Origin: Mesorhizobium sp. M1D.F.Ca.ET.043.01.1.1
GTDB taxonomy: Bacteria; Pseudomonadota; Alphaproteobacteria; Rhizobiales; Rhizobiaceae
DNA: 64,000 nt
NCBI RefSeq assembly: GCF_003952385.1
Contig: NZ_CP034444.1
Span: 2,356,001 to 2,420,000 of the forward strand
Reading direction: 5' to 3'
Part shown: piece after piece, positions 44,012 to 54,492 of the stretch
How positions within the stretch are numbered: position 1 is the stretch's first letter
How the letters are laid out: each line of letters starts with the position of its first letter
Notes under the pieces: model-generated
Databases searched by the model: none
Told to the model about the DNA's origin: nothing
Seen by the model: the letters and a program-made list of their open reading frames with translations, nothing else
Program-made: the position numbers and the translations under genes

Positions 44012-44291
44012 CGGCAGGCACAGGGGCAATACCGGTTTCCTCCTCGAGCACGTTGAAGCGTATCAATGGAGCCGAGGTCTATTCCGCGTACCGGTGCGAT
44101 CATAGGGCCTGGAAAGGACGACGGTAGACCCACCTTGGGCAGTTGTCGTCCTCGAGATGGGTCGACTTGGCCAACCTCATCCTGATCATTGCCGGGAGAC
44201 GAGCGGGACGTGCAGTTGAAAGGTCGGCGATGAGCCGGTGCGAGGCCCGGTCCGCCGGCGAAGCATTTAACCCCAGGAATTTGCGCTTAGA

Positions 44292-44678
44292 TCAAAGAGC
44301 TTCCTCGATAACCGCAATGAATTCTGATTGCACCAGAGACGGACTGTCCGGCGGCAACGGTTGAACATGTCGTGCCGGTCGTGACTCGGGATTGGGAAAC
44401 ATCCTGAGCCATTCTTCGTTCACGGCATTCCTGTCGCCGCTGTCGCGGAGATAGATATCCACCTTGACGATGTTTTCCGCGCTACCGCCGGCGGCCTCGA
44501 TGATGGCGCGCATATTGGCAAACACGTTGGCCGACTGTTCCGCTATTTCGGACGGCAGTTCGTGCGTGATCGGATTGACACCATGAACCGCTCCCGAAAA
44601 AACCATGCTGCCGATCCGACAGGCGTTGGGGATTGGATGTCTGTGGCTCAATCCTTTCACCGAAATGCTTTTGCGCAT
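44292..44678 (-). CDS. RidA family protein (YjgF/YER057c/UK114)
   Basis: 128 residues, normal for the family, which hydrolyses reactive enamines/imines or acts in specific catabolic steps. Recognisable parts are the N-terminal GSMVFSGAVHGVNPITHE, the central QSANVFANMRAIIEAAGGSAENIVKVDIYL, and the C-terminal VQSEFIAVI. The canonical Arg that binds carboxylates is best matched by the Arg in ESRPARHVQ. It lies between the MFS transporter and the aldehyde dehydrogenase, suggesting a pathway role. Confidence 0.85.
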   Translation of the reverse strand: MRKSISVKGLSHRHPIPNACRIGSMVFSGAVHGVNPITHELPSEIAEQSANVFANMRAIIEAAGGSAENIVKVDIYLRDSGDRNAVNEEWLRMFPNPESRPARHVQPLPPDSPSLVQSEFIAVIEEAL

Positions 44679-44761
44679 CGCTCAGTCGATCCTTTGCGGA
44701 TGTGTTCCATGGAATGATCGGTGACCTGCGATGCAGTGCACTTGCGGGCGCACTGGGGCGG

Positions 44762-46078
44762 CTATCGCCTCGCGCGCAGGACCGGTTCCTGGCTCAGACG
44801 CGAAGAGCCCCCGATGTCGGGGCGTGGCGCGGAAGGCTCATGGCCGGACGTCAGTTGAATTCCGCGTGTCTCGGGCAGCACGAGGGTCGCGGCGAACGCG
44901 ATGCTGTAGCCCAGCAGCGCAACCAGGCCGATGGCCTCCGCCAGGCCGATATGCTGCGCCAGTATTCCGATCGCCGACACGGCCGCCGCGCCGGTTGCTT
45001 TGCCGAAATTGTAGGCGAAGCTCTGGCCGCTCGCGCGAATGGCAGAGGGGAAAAGCTCGGTGAAGAATGGGCCCAGCGCCGCATAGTTTCCGATCGTGAA
45101 AAAGCCGAACGGCGCGCCCAGGGCAATCAGCGGCCAGCCGGAGAGCGGCAGGAACATGTAGGCGATGGTGATCGACCAGGAGCACAACAGAAACAGCTGG
45201 AACGTCCGCCGCCGGCCGAGGCGATCGGCCAGATACGCGCTCGCCAGAAACCCGAAGAACGAACCGCCGGTGACCACGAAGACATAGTATCCCGAAGTGC
45301 TCGGCGACAACTCGCGCACCGTCTTCATGAAGGTGGGCAGCCAGTTGACGATCGCACCGCCGACACCAATCACGCCGAATGCAAGCAACGAGGACAGCAC
45401 CGTTGTCGGCAATATCTCCGGCCGAAAGATCGCGCCCAACCCCGGGCGATTTCCGGTTTTCTCGACCCGCTCGCGCGTTCTGACGAAGATCTCCGGCTCC
45501 TCCAGCTTGCGGCGCAGATAGAGAACCAGAAGGCCAGGAAGGACGCCGATCATCAACAGAACACGCCACCCATAGTCCTGGGGAAAATACGCCAGGACCA
45601 GCCCTGCCAATATGGCCGCCGCGCTCCATCCGATACCGAACCCGCTCTGGACCGAGCCGACGGCCTTACCGCGATGCTCGGCGCGGATGATCTCACCCAT
45701 GAGAACCGCGCCGGCGGCCCACTCACCGCCAAAGCCCAGCCCTTGCATGATGCGCAGGGCCATCAGTTGCTGAAAATCCTGTGCGAAACCAGCAAGGAAG
45801 GTGAAACTGCAGAACCACAGGATGGTGAACTGCATGATGTGGGCCCGGCCAAAGCGGTCCGCGAGGTAGCCACAGGCCCATCCTCCAATTGCCGCGGAGA
45901 GCAGCGTTGCCGTTGCCAGATAGCCCGCCTGTGCCGTCGACATTCCCCAGGCCGCGATAAGAATTGGCAGCACGAAGCTGAAGAGCTGTGCATCCATCGC
46001 ATCGACCGCCCAGCCGGCGAAGCAGCCCCAGAAGGTGTTCCGCTCGCGCTCCGTCAACTGCTTGTACCAAGTGAACAT
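44762..46078 (-). CDS. MFS transporter, aromatic/organic-acid symporter type
   Basis: 438 residues with twelve predicted membrane helices. Signature loops are GYLADRFGRAHIM between helices 2 and 3 and its second-half counterpart YLADRLGRRRTF. The RIMQGLGFGGEWAAGAVLMGE segment matches metabolite:H+ symporters of the AAHS/MHS kind. ATG 46078 has a GGGAGGAAG ribosome site. It probably imports the substrate of the adjacent catabolic enzymes; the substrate is not known. Confidence 0.85.
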   Translation of the reverse strand: MFTWYKQLTERERNTFWGCFAGWAVDAMDAQLFSFVLPILIAAWGMSTAQAGYLATATLLSAAIGGWACGYLADRFGRAHIMQFTILWFCSFTFLAGFAQDFQQLMALRIMQGLGFGGEWAAGAVLMGEIIRAEHRGKAVGSVQSGFGIGWSAAAILAGLVLAYFPQDYGWRVLLMIGVLPGLLVLYLRRKLEEPEIFVRTRERVEKTGNRPGLGAIFRPEILPTTVLSSLLAFGVIGVGGAIVNWLPTFMKTVRELSPSTSGYYVFVVTGGSFFGFLASAYLADRLGRRRTFQLFLLCSWSITIAYMFLPLSGWPLIALGAPFGFFTIGNYAALGPFFTELFPSAIRASGQSFAYNFGKATGAAAVSAIGILAQHIGLAEAIGLVALLGYSIAFAATLVLPETRGIQLTSGHEPSAPRPDIGGSSRLSQEPVLRARR

Positions 46079-46111
46079 TTCTTCCTCCCGTAGTTTCCTC
46101 GCGGCTGCCTG

Positions 46112-46900
46112 CTAAACGACCAGTGGCGTGAGGCCTCCATCCATGGTCAGCGAAGCCCCTGTCACGTAAGAGGACCTTGCGCTGGCGAGGAAAAGCGCTG
46201 CGTCGGCTACTTCTTCCGGCCTTGCGTAGCGCTGCAGCGGGATGCGCTGCTCGTTCAGCCGCAGCAGCTCTTCCGGCGTCTTGCCGGTCATCTTGGATTC
46301 CACTTCAAGCGACAACTGCAGACGCTCTGTCATGGTAGCGGCGGGATTGAGCACGTTGACCCTCACGCCTGCTGGTCCCCAGGCAGCCGCAAGCCCCGCC
46401 GAGGCGAGCATCAGCGCCGCGTTGGCGGCCCCGCCTGGCAGATGCATGGGCGAAGCAATTTTGCCGCCGGTGCCGACGATGTTGACGATCGTGCCCGCAC
46501 GCCTTTGCACCATCAGAGGCAGGACATAGTCCATGACGTTCATGTAGGTGAAGAATTTGGCGTCCATCGCAATGCGCCATTTGTCCGGCGTCAGCTCGTC
46601 GGGAGGAACTCTCCTGGCGCCGCCGGCCGAATTGACCAATGACGCAATCGGACCCACCCTATCCTCGACGACGGCGACCATTTGCTTCGCGGCAAGCTCA
46701 TCCGACAGGTCGGCGGCGAAGCTCGCCGCAGACAGGCCGTCGGCAGCCAGCTTTGCCTTTGCGGCGTCCAGGTTCTGCTGACTGCGCGATACGATCACCA
46801 CGCGGGCGCCTTCTCTCGCGAAGGCCCGCGCGCAAGCCAGCCCTATTCCCTTGCTGCCTCCGGTTATCAGGACGACCTTATCGTCGAGTTCGAGGTTCAT
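46112..46900 (-). CDS. Short-chain dehydrogenase/reductase
   Basis: 262 residues from ATG 46900, starting one base after the stop of the hydroxyacid dehydrogenase gene. Cofactor motif [23 protein letters not shown] motif as [10 protein letters not shown]. At the YxxxK position the sequence is different from canonical: the segment after VNIVGTGG reads [20 protein letters not shown]. The classical catalytic Tyr is therefore not evident. C-terminal [24 protein letters not shown] is standard. The same gap is seen in some SDR subfamilies, so function may be unusual. Confidence 0.8.
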   Translation of the reverse strand: MNLELDDKVVLITGGSKGIGLACARAFAREGARVVIVSRSQQNLDAAKAKLAADGLSAASFAADLSDELAAKQMVAVVEDRVGPIASLVNSAGGARRVPPDELTPDKWRIAMDAKFFTYMNVMDYVLPLMVQRRAGTIVNIVGTGGKIASPMHLPGGAANAALMLASAGLAAAWGPAGVRVNVLNPAATMTERLQLSLEVESKMTGKTPEELLRLNEQRIPLQRYARPEEVADAALFLASARSSYVTGASLTMDGGLTPLVV

Positions 46901-46901
46901 T

Positions 46902-47912
46902 TCAGTGATCCTGTTTTGAGGTCTGGGCGCTGTGGACGTTGATGGGGCTCCCCGCAGCAAAAGCGATGATCTGGTCGAACGCGTTGCCATAGGCGAACTC
47001 GTAATTGTCCCGTTCGACGTAGCCGAGATGTGGCGTGCACAGCGCATTGGGAAGCCGAAGCAGGGCATCGTTCGCATCGGTAAGCGGCTCCCGTTCGAAC
47101 ACGTCGATGGCGGCTTTCCCGGGGCGGCCGCTCTTCAGCGCCGCCACCAGCGCTCCCGGTTGAATCAATTCGGCGCGGCTGGTGTTCACCAGCAATGCGG
47201 TCGGCTTCATCAGGGCCAGGTCATCGGGGCCGATCGCGCCGGCGGTCTCGACAGTCAGCCGCAGATGCAAACTGAGAACGTCCGAAAGACTGAACAGCGC
47301 GTCCCTGTCCGGAGCGGTTTCAAAGCCCTCGGACCGGGCCCGATCGAGCGAGCCTTCGCGGCCCCAAACCAGCACCTCCATGCCGAAGGCCCTGCCGATC
47401 TGAGCGACCATCGAGCCCAATCGGCCGAAGCCGAAAATGCCCAGGACCCGCCCCCTCAGGCCCAACCCTATTGTCGTCTGCCAGTGACCTTGGCGCAGCG
47501 ATGCCGCTTCGAACGGGATGTTGCGCATCGCAGCGATGATCAGCCCCCAGGTGAGTTCCACCGTCGAATAGGACGGGCGCGATGTGAGCGCGGACGAGAC
47601 GATGACGCCATGCCTGTCGCAGGCCTCCAGATCGATGTGGGGAATGTGGCCGTTCTGGCTGATGAGCTTCAGCTTGGGCAGACGACGGAGCAGATTTTCA
47701 TCTATCCTGGTTCGTTCTCGCATGAGCACCAGAACGTCCGCATCGGACAGCCGGTCCGCCAGGACGTCGATGTCATCGACGATATCGGTCCAGATGCTGA
47801 CATCATGGCCCTCCAGCTTGGAAAAGCAATTCAGCGTGCGAACCACGTCCTGGTAGTCGTTGATGATGGCGACGCGCAGTTTTCGCGATGAATGTCTTGT
47901 CGCGTTACGCAT
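46902..47912 (-). CDS. D-2-hydroxyacid dehydrogenase family protein
   Basis: 336 residues. NAD-binding motif [20 protein letters not shown]; catalytic Arg in [11 protein letters not shown], Glu in FEREPL, and His in [13 protein letters not shown]. It interconverts 2-keto acids and D-2-hydroxy acids. The ATG overlaps the end of the RraA gene by 8 bases, so both are in one operon with the SDR gene. Phosphoglycerate dehydrogenase-like, but substrate unknown. Confidence 0.87.
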   Translation of the reverse strand: MRNATRHSSRKLRVAIINDYQDVVRTLNCFSKLEGHDVSIWTDIVDDIDVLADRLSDADVLVLMRERTRIDENLLRRLPKLKLISQNGHIPHIDLEACDRHGVIVSSALTSRPSYSTVELTWGLIIAAMRNIPFEAASLRQGHWQTTIGLGLRGRVLGIFGFGRLGSMVAQIGRAFGMEVLVWGREGSLDRARSEGFETAPDRDALFSLSDVLSLHLRLTVETAGAIGPDDLALMKPTALLVNTSRAELIQPGALVAALKSGRPGKAAIDVFEREPLTDANDALLRLPNALCTPHLGYVERDNYEFAYGNAFDQIIAFAAGSPINVHSAQTSKQDH

Positions 47913-48651
47913 TGCCGGGCAGGTCCGCTACGGCGACGCCGGCATCGATCGCCTCGCATTTGGCCTCTTCGAAGGCCGACTTTTTCAAAGCCTTCGCGAG
48001 GACTTCGGAGGCTCGGGCGATTGGGATGAAGCAGACACCGGTTTCGTCGGCAACCACGATGTCGCCGGGGCTTACCCTTATGCCTGCGACCTCGACGTCG
48101 CCATTGATCTCCACGGTCTCGATCCGCCATTTGCCGGTGACAGGCGTGACCTCTGTGGCCCAAAGCGGATATCCGACCCGCCGCGAATGCCCGACGTCCC
48201 GAATCCCTCCCGAGACGATTGCTCCGGCTTCCCCCTGCCGCTTTCCCGTCTGGGCCGAAATCCCACCCATGTTGGAAACGCCGGCGACGCCGTCTATGAC
48301 GATCACGTCGCCCGGCAGCGCCAAGTTGTGGGCTTCGAATTCCGCCATGCGATTGACGTGGTTTCTCGCCGTTTCGTAGACGTGCTCGCGCTGGATGATG
48401 TTGCGCACCGTGAGCGCTGGACCGACGATCGACGTCGAGGGCAAGGTCGGCTTCAGTGTCGATGCGCCGACGACGCCGGTGATGCCGAGCTCATCCATAA
48501 TATCCGAAATAACGCTCGTGGCGTCGCCGATCCGCTTGAAGCCGTCGATCAGCTCCTTCGACGGCCGCGGCGTTCGCATCAATCGGATGCGCTCGGCGCT
48601 GATCTTGCCGGTGAGCTTCGGCAATACGTCCGCGAAGGCGAGATGATTCAT
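47905..48651 (-). CDS. RraA-family protein (4-hydroxy-4-methyl-2-oxoglutarate aldolase-like)
   Basis: 248 residues. Core motifs are VIDGVAGVSNMGG, AIVSGGIRDVGHSRRVGYPLWA (with the Gly-Gly-x-Arg-Asp of HMG/CHA aldolases) and a metal-site-like DIVVADETGVCFIP. Such proteins are class II aldolases or oxaloacetate decarboxylases; true RraA regulators are shorter. As first gene of the minus-strand catabolic operon next to two dehydrogenases, an aldolase/decarboxylase role is more likely than RNase E control. Confidence 0.82.
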   Translation of the reverse strand: MNHLAFADVLPKLTGKISAERIRLMRTPRPSKELIDGFKRIGDATSVISDIMDELGITGVVGASTLKPTLPSTSIVGPALTVRNIIQREHVYETARNHVNRMAEFEAHNLALPGDVIVIDGVAGVSNMGGISAQTGKRQGEAGAIVSGGIRDVGHSRRVGYPLWATEVTPVTGKWRIETVEINGDVEVAGIRVSPGDIVVADETGVCFIPIARASEVLAKALKKSAFEEAKCEAIDAGVAVADLPGNA

Positions 48652-48800
48652 GGCGTGTCCTCTGTTTGTACGGAGCTTTTATCACCGACTGCGAGGTGCG
48701 CGTCTTCACTCGCATGTGTTTCGGCTGCTCGTTCGAAACAGGATTGCCTGCCCGGTTCAGTACGTCCAATTTAGATTCAGACACGAGCATCATTTCCCAG

Positions 48801-49757
48801 GTGAATAACGTGCGCCTCGATCTGAACCTGATCGCTGTCCTTGAAGCCATCATGCTGGAAAGGAATGTAACGCGCGCAGCCTCGAGCCTGGCGATGAGTC
48901 AGCCTGCGGTCAGCAATGCGTTGCGCCGCGCCCGCAAGCTGACGAAAGACCAGCTCTTCCTCAAGACAGCGACCGGGGTCGAACCCACTTCGCGAATGGT
49001 CGCGATGTGGCCTGAACTTCACCGATCGCTTACGGCGATCCGCGCCTCCTTCGCGCCCGACGACTTTGATCCCGCATCGGGCACGACCAGTTTCCGGATC
49101 GCGGTTACGGACAGTCTAGCAATGGAAGCGGTCAGCGCGATCGCGCTGAAGTTACAAGCTGCGTCCCCGCGCGCCCGCGTTTCTTTTGCCGTCCATACCC
49201 ATGAGGCTTCGCTGGACGGGATCGATCGCGGCACGCTCGACTGCGCGGTAGGCATGTTTGCCTCGCTGCCGAGAGAAGTGCACGTGCAGAGTCTGCGGAC
49301 GGATCGCTATGTCTGCGTCATGCGCAGCGGACACAAGCTGGCCCAGGGCCTGACCCTGGACCAGTTCACCGCCGCGGCGCATGTGCTGGTGACCCCATCC
49401 GGTCTGGGACTGGGATTGGTCGATGGCTGGCTCAGCCTGACGGGGCGGACGAGGACGATCGCCATGGTGGTCAATCACTTTGCCGACGCGCTGAGAATCG
49501 TCTCAGGCAGCGACCTTCTCACCTGCGTGCCGCTTGGCTTCTTCCTGGGACCATGGCGCGTCATTGCAGATGAACGTGCGTTCGTCGTGCGCGACCTGCC
49601 GTTCGAGACGGAGAAACTCCTCTACAAGCTGATCTGGCACGAACGGCTGCACGCCCACCCCGCCCATCAATGGTTTCGAGCGCTGGTAGCAGACGTTTGC
49701 GGATCATCATCGAACGACCCGTCAAGTGGCGAAGCGGTCTCTGGCGGGCAGGCATGA
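48801..49757 (+). CDS. LysR-family transcriptional regulator, divergent to the catabolic operon
   Basis: About 318 residues. The winged helix-turn-helix is at the N-terminus: LDLNLIAVLEAIMLERNVTRAASSLAMSQPAVSNALRRAR. The effector-binding domain follows (TSFRIAVTDSLAMEAVSAI...). GTG 48801 and GTG 48810 are both possible; the second has AGGTGA five bases upstream. Divergent orientation over about 150 bases from the RraA gene is the usual layout for LysR control of a catabolic operon. Confidence 0.85.
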   Translation: MNNVRLDLNLIAVLEAIMLERNVTRAASSLAMSQPAVSNALRRARKLTKDQLFLKTATGVEPTSRMVAMWPELHRSLTAIRASFAPDDFDPASGTTSFRIAVTDSLAMEAVSAIALKLQAASPRARVSFAVHTHEASLDGIDRGTLDCAVGMFASLPREVHVQSLRTDRYVCVMRSGHKLAQGLTLDQFTAAAHVLVTPSGLGLGLVDGWLSLTGRTRTIAMVVNHFADALRIVSGSDLLTCVPLGFFLGPWRVIADERAFVVRDLPFETEKLLYKLIWHERLHAHPAHQWFRALVADVCGSSSNDPSSGEAVSGGQA

Positions 49758-49824
49758 CCTGCCTTGCGCAAGCGGAACCGGCTACGGGCGCGCGAATGCG
49801 CCACCTCTGGTCAAAGGCAAACGC

Positions 49825-50859
49825 CTAGCCATAGTTCAACGGCACATAGGTGTAGACATTCTCGGCATCGCGGCGCACGCGGCCCAGGCCGGGAAACGAT
49901 ATGTGCGCACCGCCGACGATGTAGCCGTTCTTCGCCGCATCGGCGAAGGCCAACCTGTGGATACTCTCAGCCCGCGAAGCGTCTCCATCGTAGCCGATGG
50001 TGACGGAGGGATCCTTGAATTGCACCGCGGCGACATGCACGACGTCGCCCCATAGCAAGATTTTTTCGCCTCTGCTCTCGACCAGGTACATGGTGTGTCC
50101 CGGGGTATGCCCGTAGGCGGCTCGCGCACGCACGCCGGGCACGAGGTCGGTGTCGCCCTCGAAGGCGGCGAGCTTGCCTGCTCGCATATAGGGCGTGATC
50201 GACGCGACCGCAGCTTCAAAGAAACGCTTCGCCTCAGCGGGAGCGGCGCGCATGCTTGCCTCGCTCAACCAGTAGTCGGTGTCCCGTTTGTCGACACGCA
50301 CGATCGCATTGGGAAAAGCTCTGTCGCCGTCGGCCATGAGGCCACCGACATGATCGGTGTGCAGATGCGTGAGATAAAGCTCGTCGACCTCCTCCGGCTG
50401 ATATCCCGACGCGCGCAGATTGCTGACAAGCTTGCCTGTGGTAGCGCCCAGCAGCGAGCCTGCGCCGGCGTCGATCAAGATCAGCTTGGTTCCGGTGTTC
50501 ACGAGGAAGGAATTGTGCGAGGTCTCGACGACATCGCCAAGGAAGTTGCGCTTCAAGGCGTCTTCGATCCGTGCCGGGGCGCCCTGCAGCAACTTCGCGG
50601 CGGCCAGCATATCGCTGCCATCGGACAGTGCCGTCACCTCGAAGTCGCCGACCGTCAGGCGATAAAACCCGGGTGCCTGGCTTTTCGCCATGGGCGCATC
50701 CGCGAGCGCAGGCCCGGCGAAGCCGCAGGCCAGGCAAAGACAGCCGGCGGCCAAAAAGGCGCGACGGGTAGGATTTATGGCGCTGTTGCTCGGCCGGGGC
50801 TGGACAGAACCTTCGGTGTCGTTGAACAAGCGATCAAGCGTGAGCCGGGGAGCGACCAT
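49825..50859 (-). CDS. Tat-exported metallo-beta-lactamase-fold hydrolase
   Basis: 344 residues from ATG 50859 with GAGG upstream. A long N-region contains a twin-arginine signal (NPTRRAFLAAGCLCLACGF) ending near GPALADA. The MBL metal motif is LTHLHTDHVGG, with later ligands in YGHTPGHTMYLV and LLWGDVVHVAA. Periplasmic location is predicted. Substrate could be a lactone, arylsulfate-like or organophosphate ester; sequence alone does not decide. Confidence 0.82.
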   Translation of the reverse strand: MVAPRLTLDRLFNDTEGSVQPRPSNSAINPTRRAFLAAGCLCLACGFAGPALADAPMAKSQAPGFYRLTVGDFEVTALSDGSDMLAAAKLLQGAPARIEDALKRNFLGDVVETSHNSFLVNTGTKLILIDAGAGSLLGATTGKLVSNLRASGYQPEEVDELYLTHLHTDHVGGLMADGDRAFPNAIVRVDKRDTDYWLSEASMRAAPAEAKRFFEAAVASITPYMRAGKLAAFEGDTDLVPGVRARAAYGHTPGHTMYLVESRGEKILLWGDVVHVAAVQFKDPSVTIGYDGDASRAESIHRLAFADAAKNGYIVGGAHISFPGLGRVRRDAENVYTYVPLNYG

Positions 50860-51199
50860 TTTCGAACCTCTGTCTGCATTCTGGCGGGGCACTGCAGATG
50901 AGAAGAAGCCTTCCGTTCGCTTCTCGTCGCCGGGTTTTGCAGTTAGGCCGCACTCTTATGCGTATACCGTTCCCCGAGATGATTGGCCCGTCCAATTTCC
51001 TTATCAGGGCGGCATCATTACTCTGCTGAATAACCGCTCTCCGCTGCGGTTGGTCCAGGCCAATATCGGTTGTGAAGCTGACGGTCGCGCATATCAGCCT
51101 GTCGCGAGGCGCATTGCCCGCTGCGATGCACTTCAAAGCCGAGTAAACAAGGCGCAACACCTTGCGCGTGAAGGGCTTGAGTGTTTTCAAAGGGATAGG
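50860..51199. other. Interval between MBL hydrolase and tRNA-Thr scar, no supported gene
   Basis: About 340 bases holding the promoter of the minus-strand hydrolase and otherwise no open frame with family character. Short palindromes are present but nothing nameable. Confidence 0.35.
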
Positions 51200-51250
51200 C
51201 TGGTGCTGCGAGAGAGGATTGAACTCTCGACCTCTCCCTTACCAAGGGAG
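51200..51250 (-). repeat. 51-bp duplicate of the tRNA-Thr 3' end (att-like)
   Basis: Identical over 51 bases to 51892-51942, which is the 3' part (anticodon arm to CCA) of the intact tRNA-Thr. The copy ends within the anticodon stem and the 5' half of a tRNA is missing. Direct duplication of a tRNA 3' end is the footprint left by integrase-mediated insertion. Confidence 0.85.
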
Positions 51251-51891
51251 CAGGATGGGTTTTGGCAGACACAACAGACGCAGCAAACCCAAGGATTTGT
51301 GGGTTTTTGGCCTTTCCCTAACCGTGTGTTGGCCGACAAAAAGCGTGCTGCGATGCAGCGCAAAGGGGTCTGCGCTGCAATTTGCAGCACAGACGAAACG
51401 CCGCTGTTCTGACGACTAGTTCTCTTCCCATGGACAATTTCCGGTTGCGCTTTTGAGTGGCTGAAAACCCTCGACGCGCCCGAGGGGTATCGCTCATGGG
51501 ATTTCGGTGCAGGGACGTGACGCCAACGCTGTCTGGCGCGCAACAAGTCAACTCTGCAAGCAGCTCGGCATTCCGGTCGCCGTCGAGTTCCGCTGGACGC
51601 ACAAGGAACACATCAAATATCCCGGAGAAACCGGCCAATTGGCATTTGACCGCCCGAATTGCGTTGCGGCCAGGTCCGCGGACCCTGGCCGCGCAACAAT
51701 GCGATTTGGGACGGCCTTTTAAGAAATTGAGCGAACTACAATAGCGAGGTCCAGAGTTCTGCGGACCTGGATTGTCTGCCTGGACCGACAGACAAAATGG
51801 ACAAAGTTGGCCTTGCGCTGCATCGCAGCGCAAACAGACAAGGTTCCACGGAAGGGCTCAGAAATTTAAACTACTGATTTTATTGGAAAAT
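51251..51891. mobile_element. Remnant between tRNA-Thr att-like repeats
   Basis: About 640 bases flanked by the 51-bp direct repeats. No integrase or intact gene is visible. It holds hairpins, for example the perfect 9-bp stem TTGCGCTGC/GCAGCGCAA at 51813-51833 and a related GCTGC/GCAGC hairpin near 51348, plus a near-palindrome at about 51669-51692. Best read as the leftover of a largely deleted integrated element. Confidence 0.5.
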
Positions 51892-51892
51892 C

Positions 51893-51967
<75 letters not shown>

Positions 51968-52134
51968 CTGCGATGGCGGCGCTTCTGCCATAATGAACCG
52001 GCAAGCGCAAGGCCAAGAAATGCAGCCGTTGACGCAGCTGTGGAGGCGCCCTTGACGGTCTTTTATGACATGGCGGCGCCATAATGATACCTATGCCTGA
52101 ACCACAGCCGGCTAGCTGCCGGCGGGACGAGACG

Positions 52135-52311
52135 ATGAACGACAAGGCAAATCCACCGAAAAAGGGCGACGGCGAACGCCAGGACCGGCTCGCCGAAGCG
52201 TTGCGCGCCAACCTGCAGAAACGCAAGGCGCAGGCGCGATCCCGGCGCGCCGGCGATGCTGACGAACGGCCGGAAGGCCTGCCCTCTGCTGGAAAAATGC
52301 AAAAAAAGTAA
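52135..52311 (+). CDS. Small basic conserved protein upstream of murA
   Basis: 58 residues from ATG 52135 (GGACGAGACG precedes it). Highly charged: QDRLAEALRANLQKRKAQARSRR. A similar small Arg/Lys-rich frame commonly precedes murA in rhizobia. Cytoplasmic; function unknown. The frame extends upstream to 52084, but family-like sequence begins at the chosen ATG. Confidence 0.6.
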   Translation: MNDKANPPKKGDGERQDRLAEALRANLQKRKAQARSRRAGDADERPEGLPSAGKMQKK

Positions 52312-52453
52312 CCCAAATCAGCCACACTGGCCGACCACACTTGGTCCACAGATGGGGAAATCCTATTTCTTGAACCGCACCGGCCAATAGTCTAGAGCCG
52401 GACATACTCAACCGATTGAAAGCGGCCCGTCCGGGCCGAGGGGACGTTCTCTC

Positions 52454-53746
<1,293 letters not shown>

Positions 53747-54051
53747 AGGAGCCGGGGCAGTCGCCAGAGGCAGAAATAGGCCTCTTCCGCATTGGAACGG
53801 CCAACTGTCGAAGTGGCGCCGCCCCTCATCCGCCTCAGCCTTGGCGCCTTTCCTGCACCGTTCGCAATTAGCGAAATCCCGGGCGAAAGCGTCCCTTCTC
53901 CCGTCATTTTGCCGGGAGAAGTGCCCGGCAGGGCGATGAGGGGCGGCGCCGATCTGAGGCGATTGCCTTGGGCAGTATCCGCGTCGCGGTTGCATGGACC
54001 AGAAAGGTCGCCTAACAGAAGGCTGAAACCAACCTTAGGTACAAATTCCGC
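53747..54051. other. murA-DUF2948 spacer, mostly a palindromic repeat
   Basis: 305 bases without a gene. The centre is the family D element; the last 100 bases carry the promoter/leader of the DUF2948 gene, with no clear boxes seen. Confidence 0.5.
53815..53950. repeat. Mosaic palindromic element, family D
   Basis: Outer perfect 16-bp arms GGCGCCGCCCCTCATC (53815-53830) and GATGAGGGGCGGCGCC (53935-53950). The inner hairpin has arms CTTCTCCCG (53895-53903) and CGGGAGAAG (53913-53921). The sequence type (GCCCCTCATCCGCC ... GGGAGAAG ... GATGAGGGGC) is a common rhizobial intergenic repeat. Confidence 0.85.
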
Positions 54052-54483
54052 ATGGCTCTCAAGCTCATCGCGCTCGACGACCAGGATCTGGGCATTGTCT
54101 CGGCCCATGTCCAGGACGCCGTGATGAAGGTCTCCGACCTCGAGTACTTGCCGGCGGCCAAACGCTTCGTGCTGACCATGAACCGCTTCGTCTGGGAGGC
54201 GAAATCGGGTCTCTTCCGCCAGCACAATGAGCGGCGCCAGAGTGTTTTGCATTTCGACCGCGTGCTCGGCGCCAAGACCAGCGGCATCGCGCGCGACAAG
54301 CCGGCCGAGGTGCTTTCGCTGCTGGCGATCAGCTTCGTAGCAATCAGCAAGCCGGCCGGCATCGTCGAGCTGGTGTTTTCGGGAGGCGGCACGATCATGC
54401 TCGATGTCGAGTGCATCGAGGCCAGGCTCGCCGATATCGGCGGCTCCTGGGAAGCCGCCTCACGACCCGTGCACAGGACCTGA
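54052..54483 (+). CDS. DUF2948 family protein
   Basis: 143 residues, starting MALKLIALDDQDLGIVSAHVQDAV, with LEYLPAAKRFVLTMNRFVWE and VELVFSGGGTIMLDVECIEARL. It is a conserved alphaproteobacterial family of unknown function almost always placed before hisD. No signal peptide; cytoplasmic. The gap to hisD is nine bases, so the two are co-transcribed. Confidence 0.85.
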   Translation: MALKLIALDDQDLGIVSAHVQDAVMKVSDLEYLPAAKRFVLTMNRFVWEAKSGLFRQHNERRQSVLHFDRVLGAKTSGIARDKPAEVLSLLAISFVAISKPAGIVELVFSGGGTIMLDVECIEARLADIGGSWEAASRPVHRT

Positions 54484-54492
54484 GCGCAGACC

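Noticed and set aside
51200..51250. Second tRNA-Thr gene
   Set aside because: Only the 3' part is present; the D arm and 5' acceptor strand are missing, so it cannot fold as a tRNA.
51507..51722. 71-codon frame inside the tRNA-Thr remnant (LGIPVAVEFRWTHKEHIKYPG)
   Set aside because: It has some protein-like character but no ribosome site or recognised family; kept only as part of the remnant.
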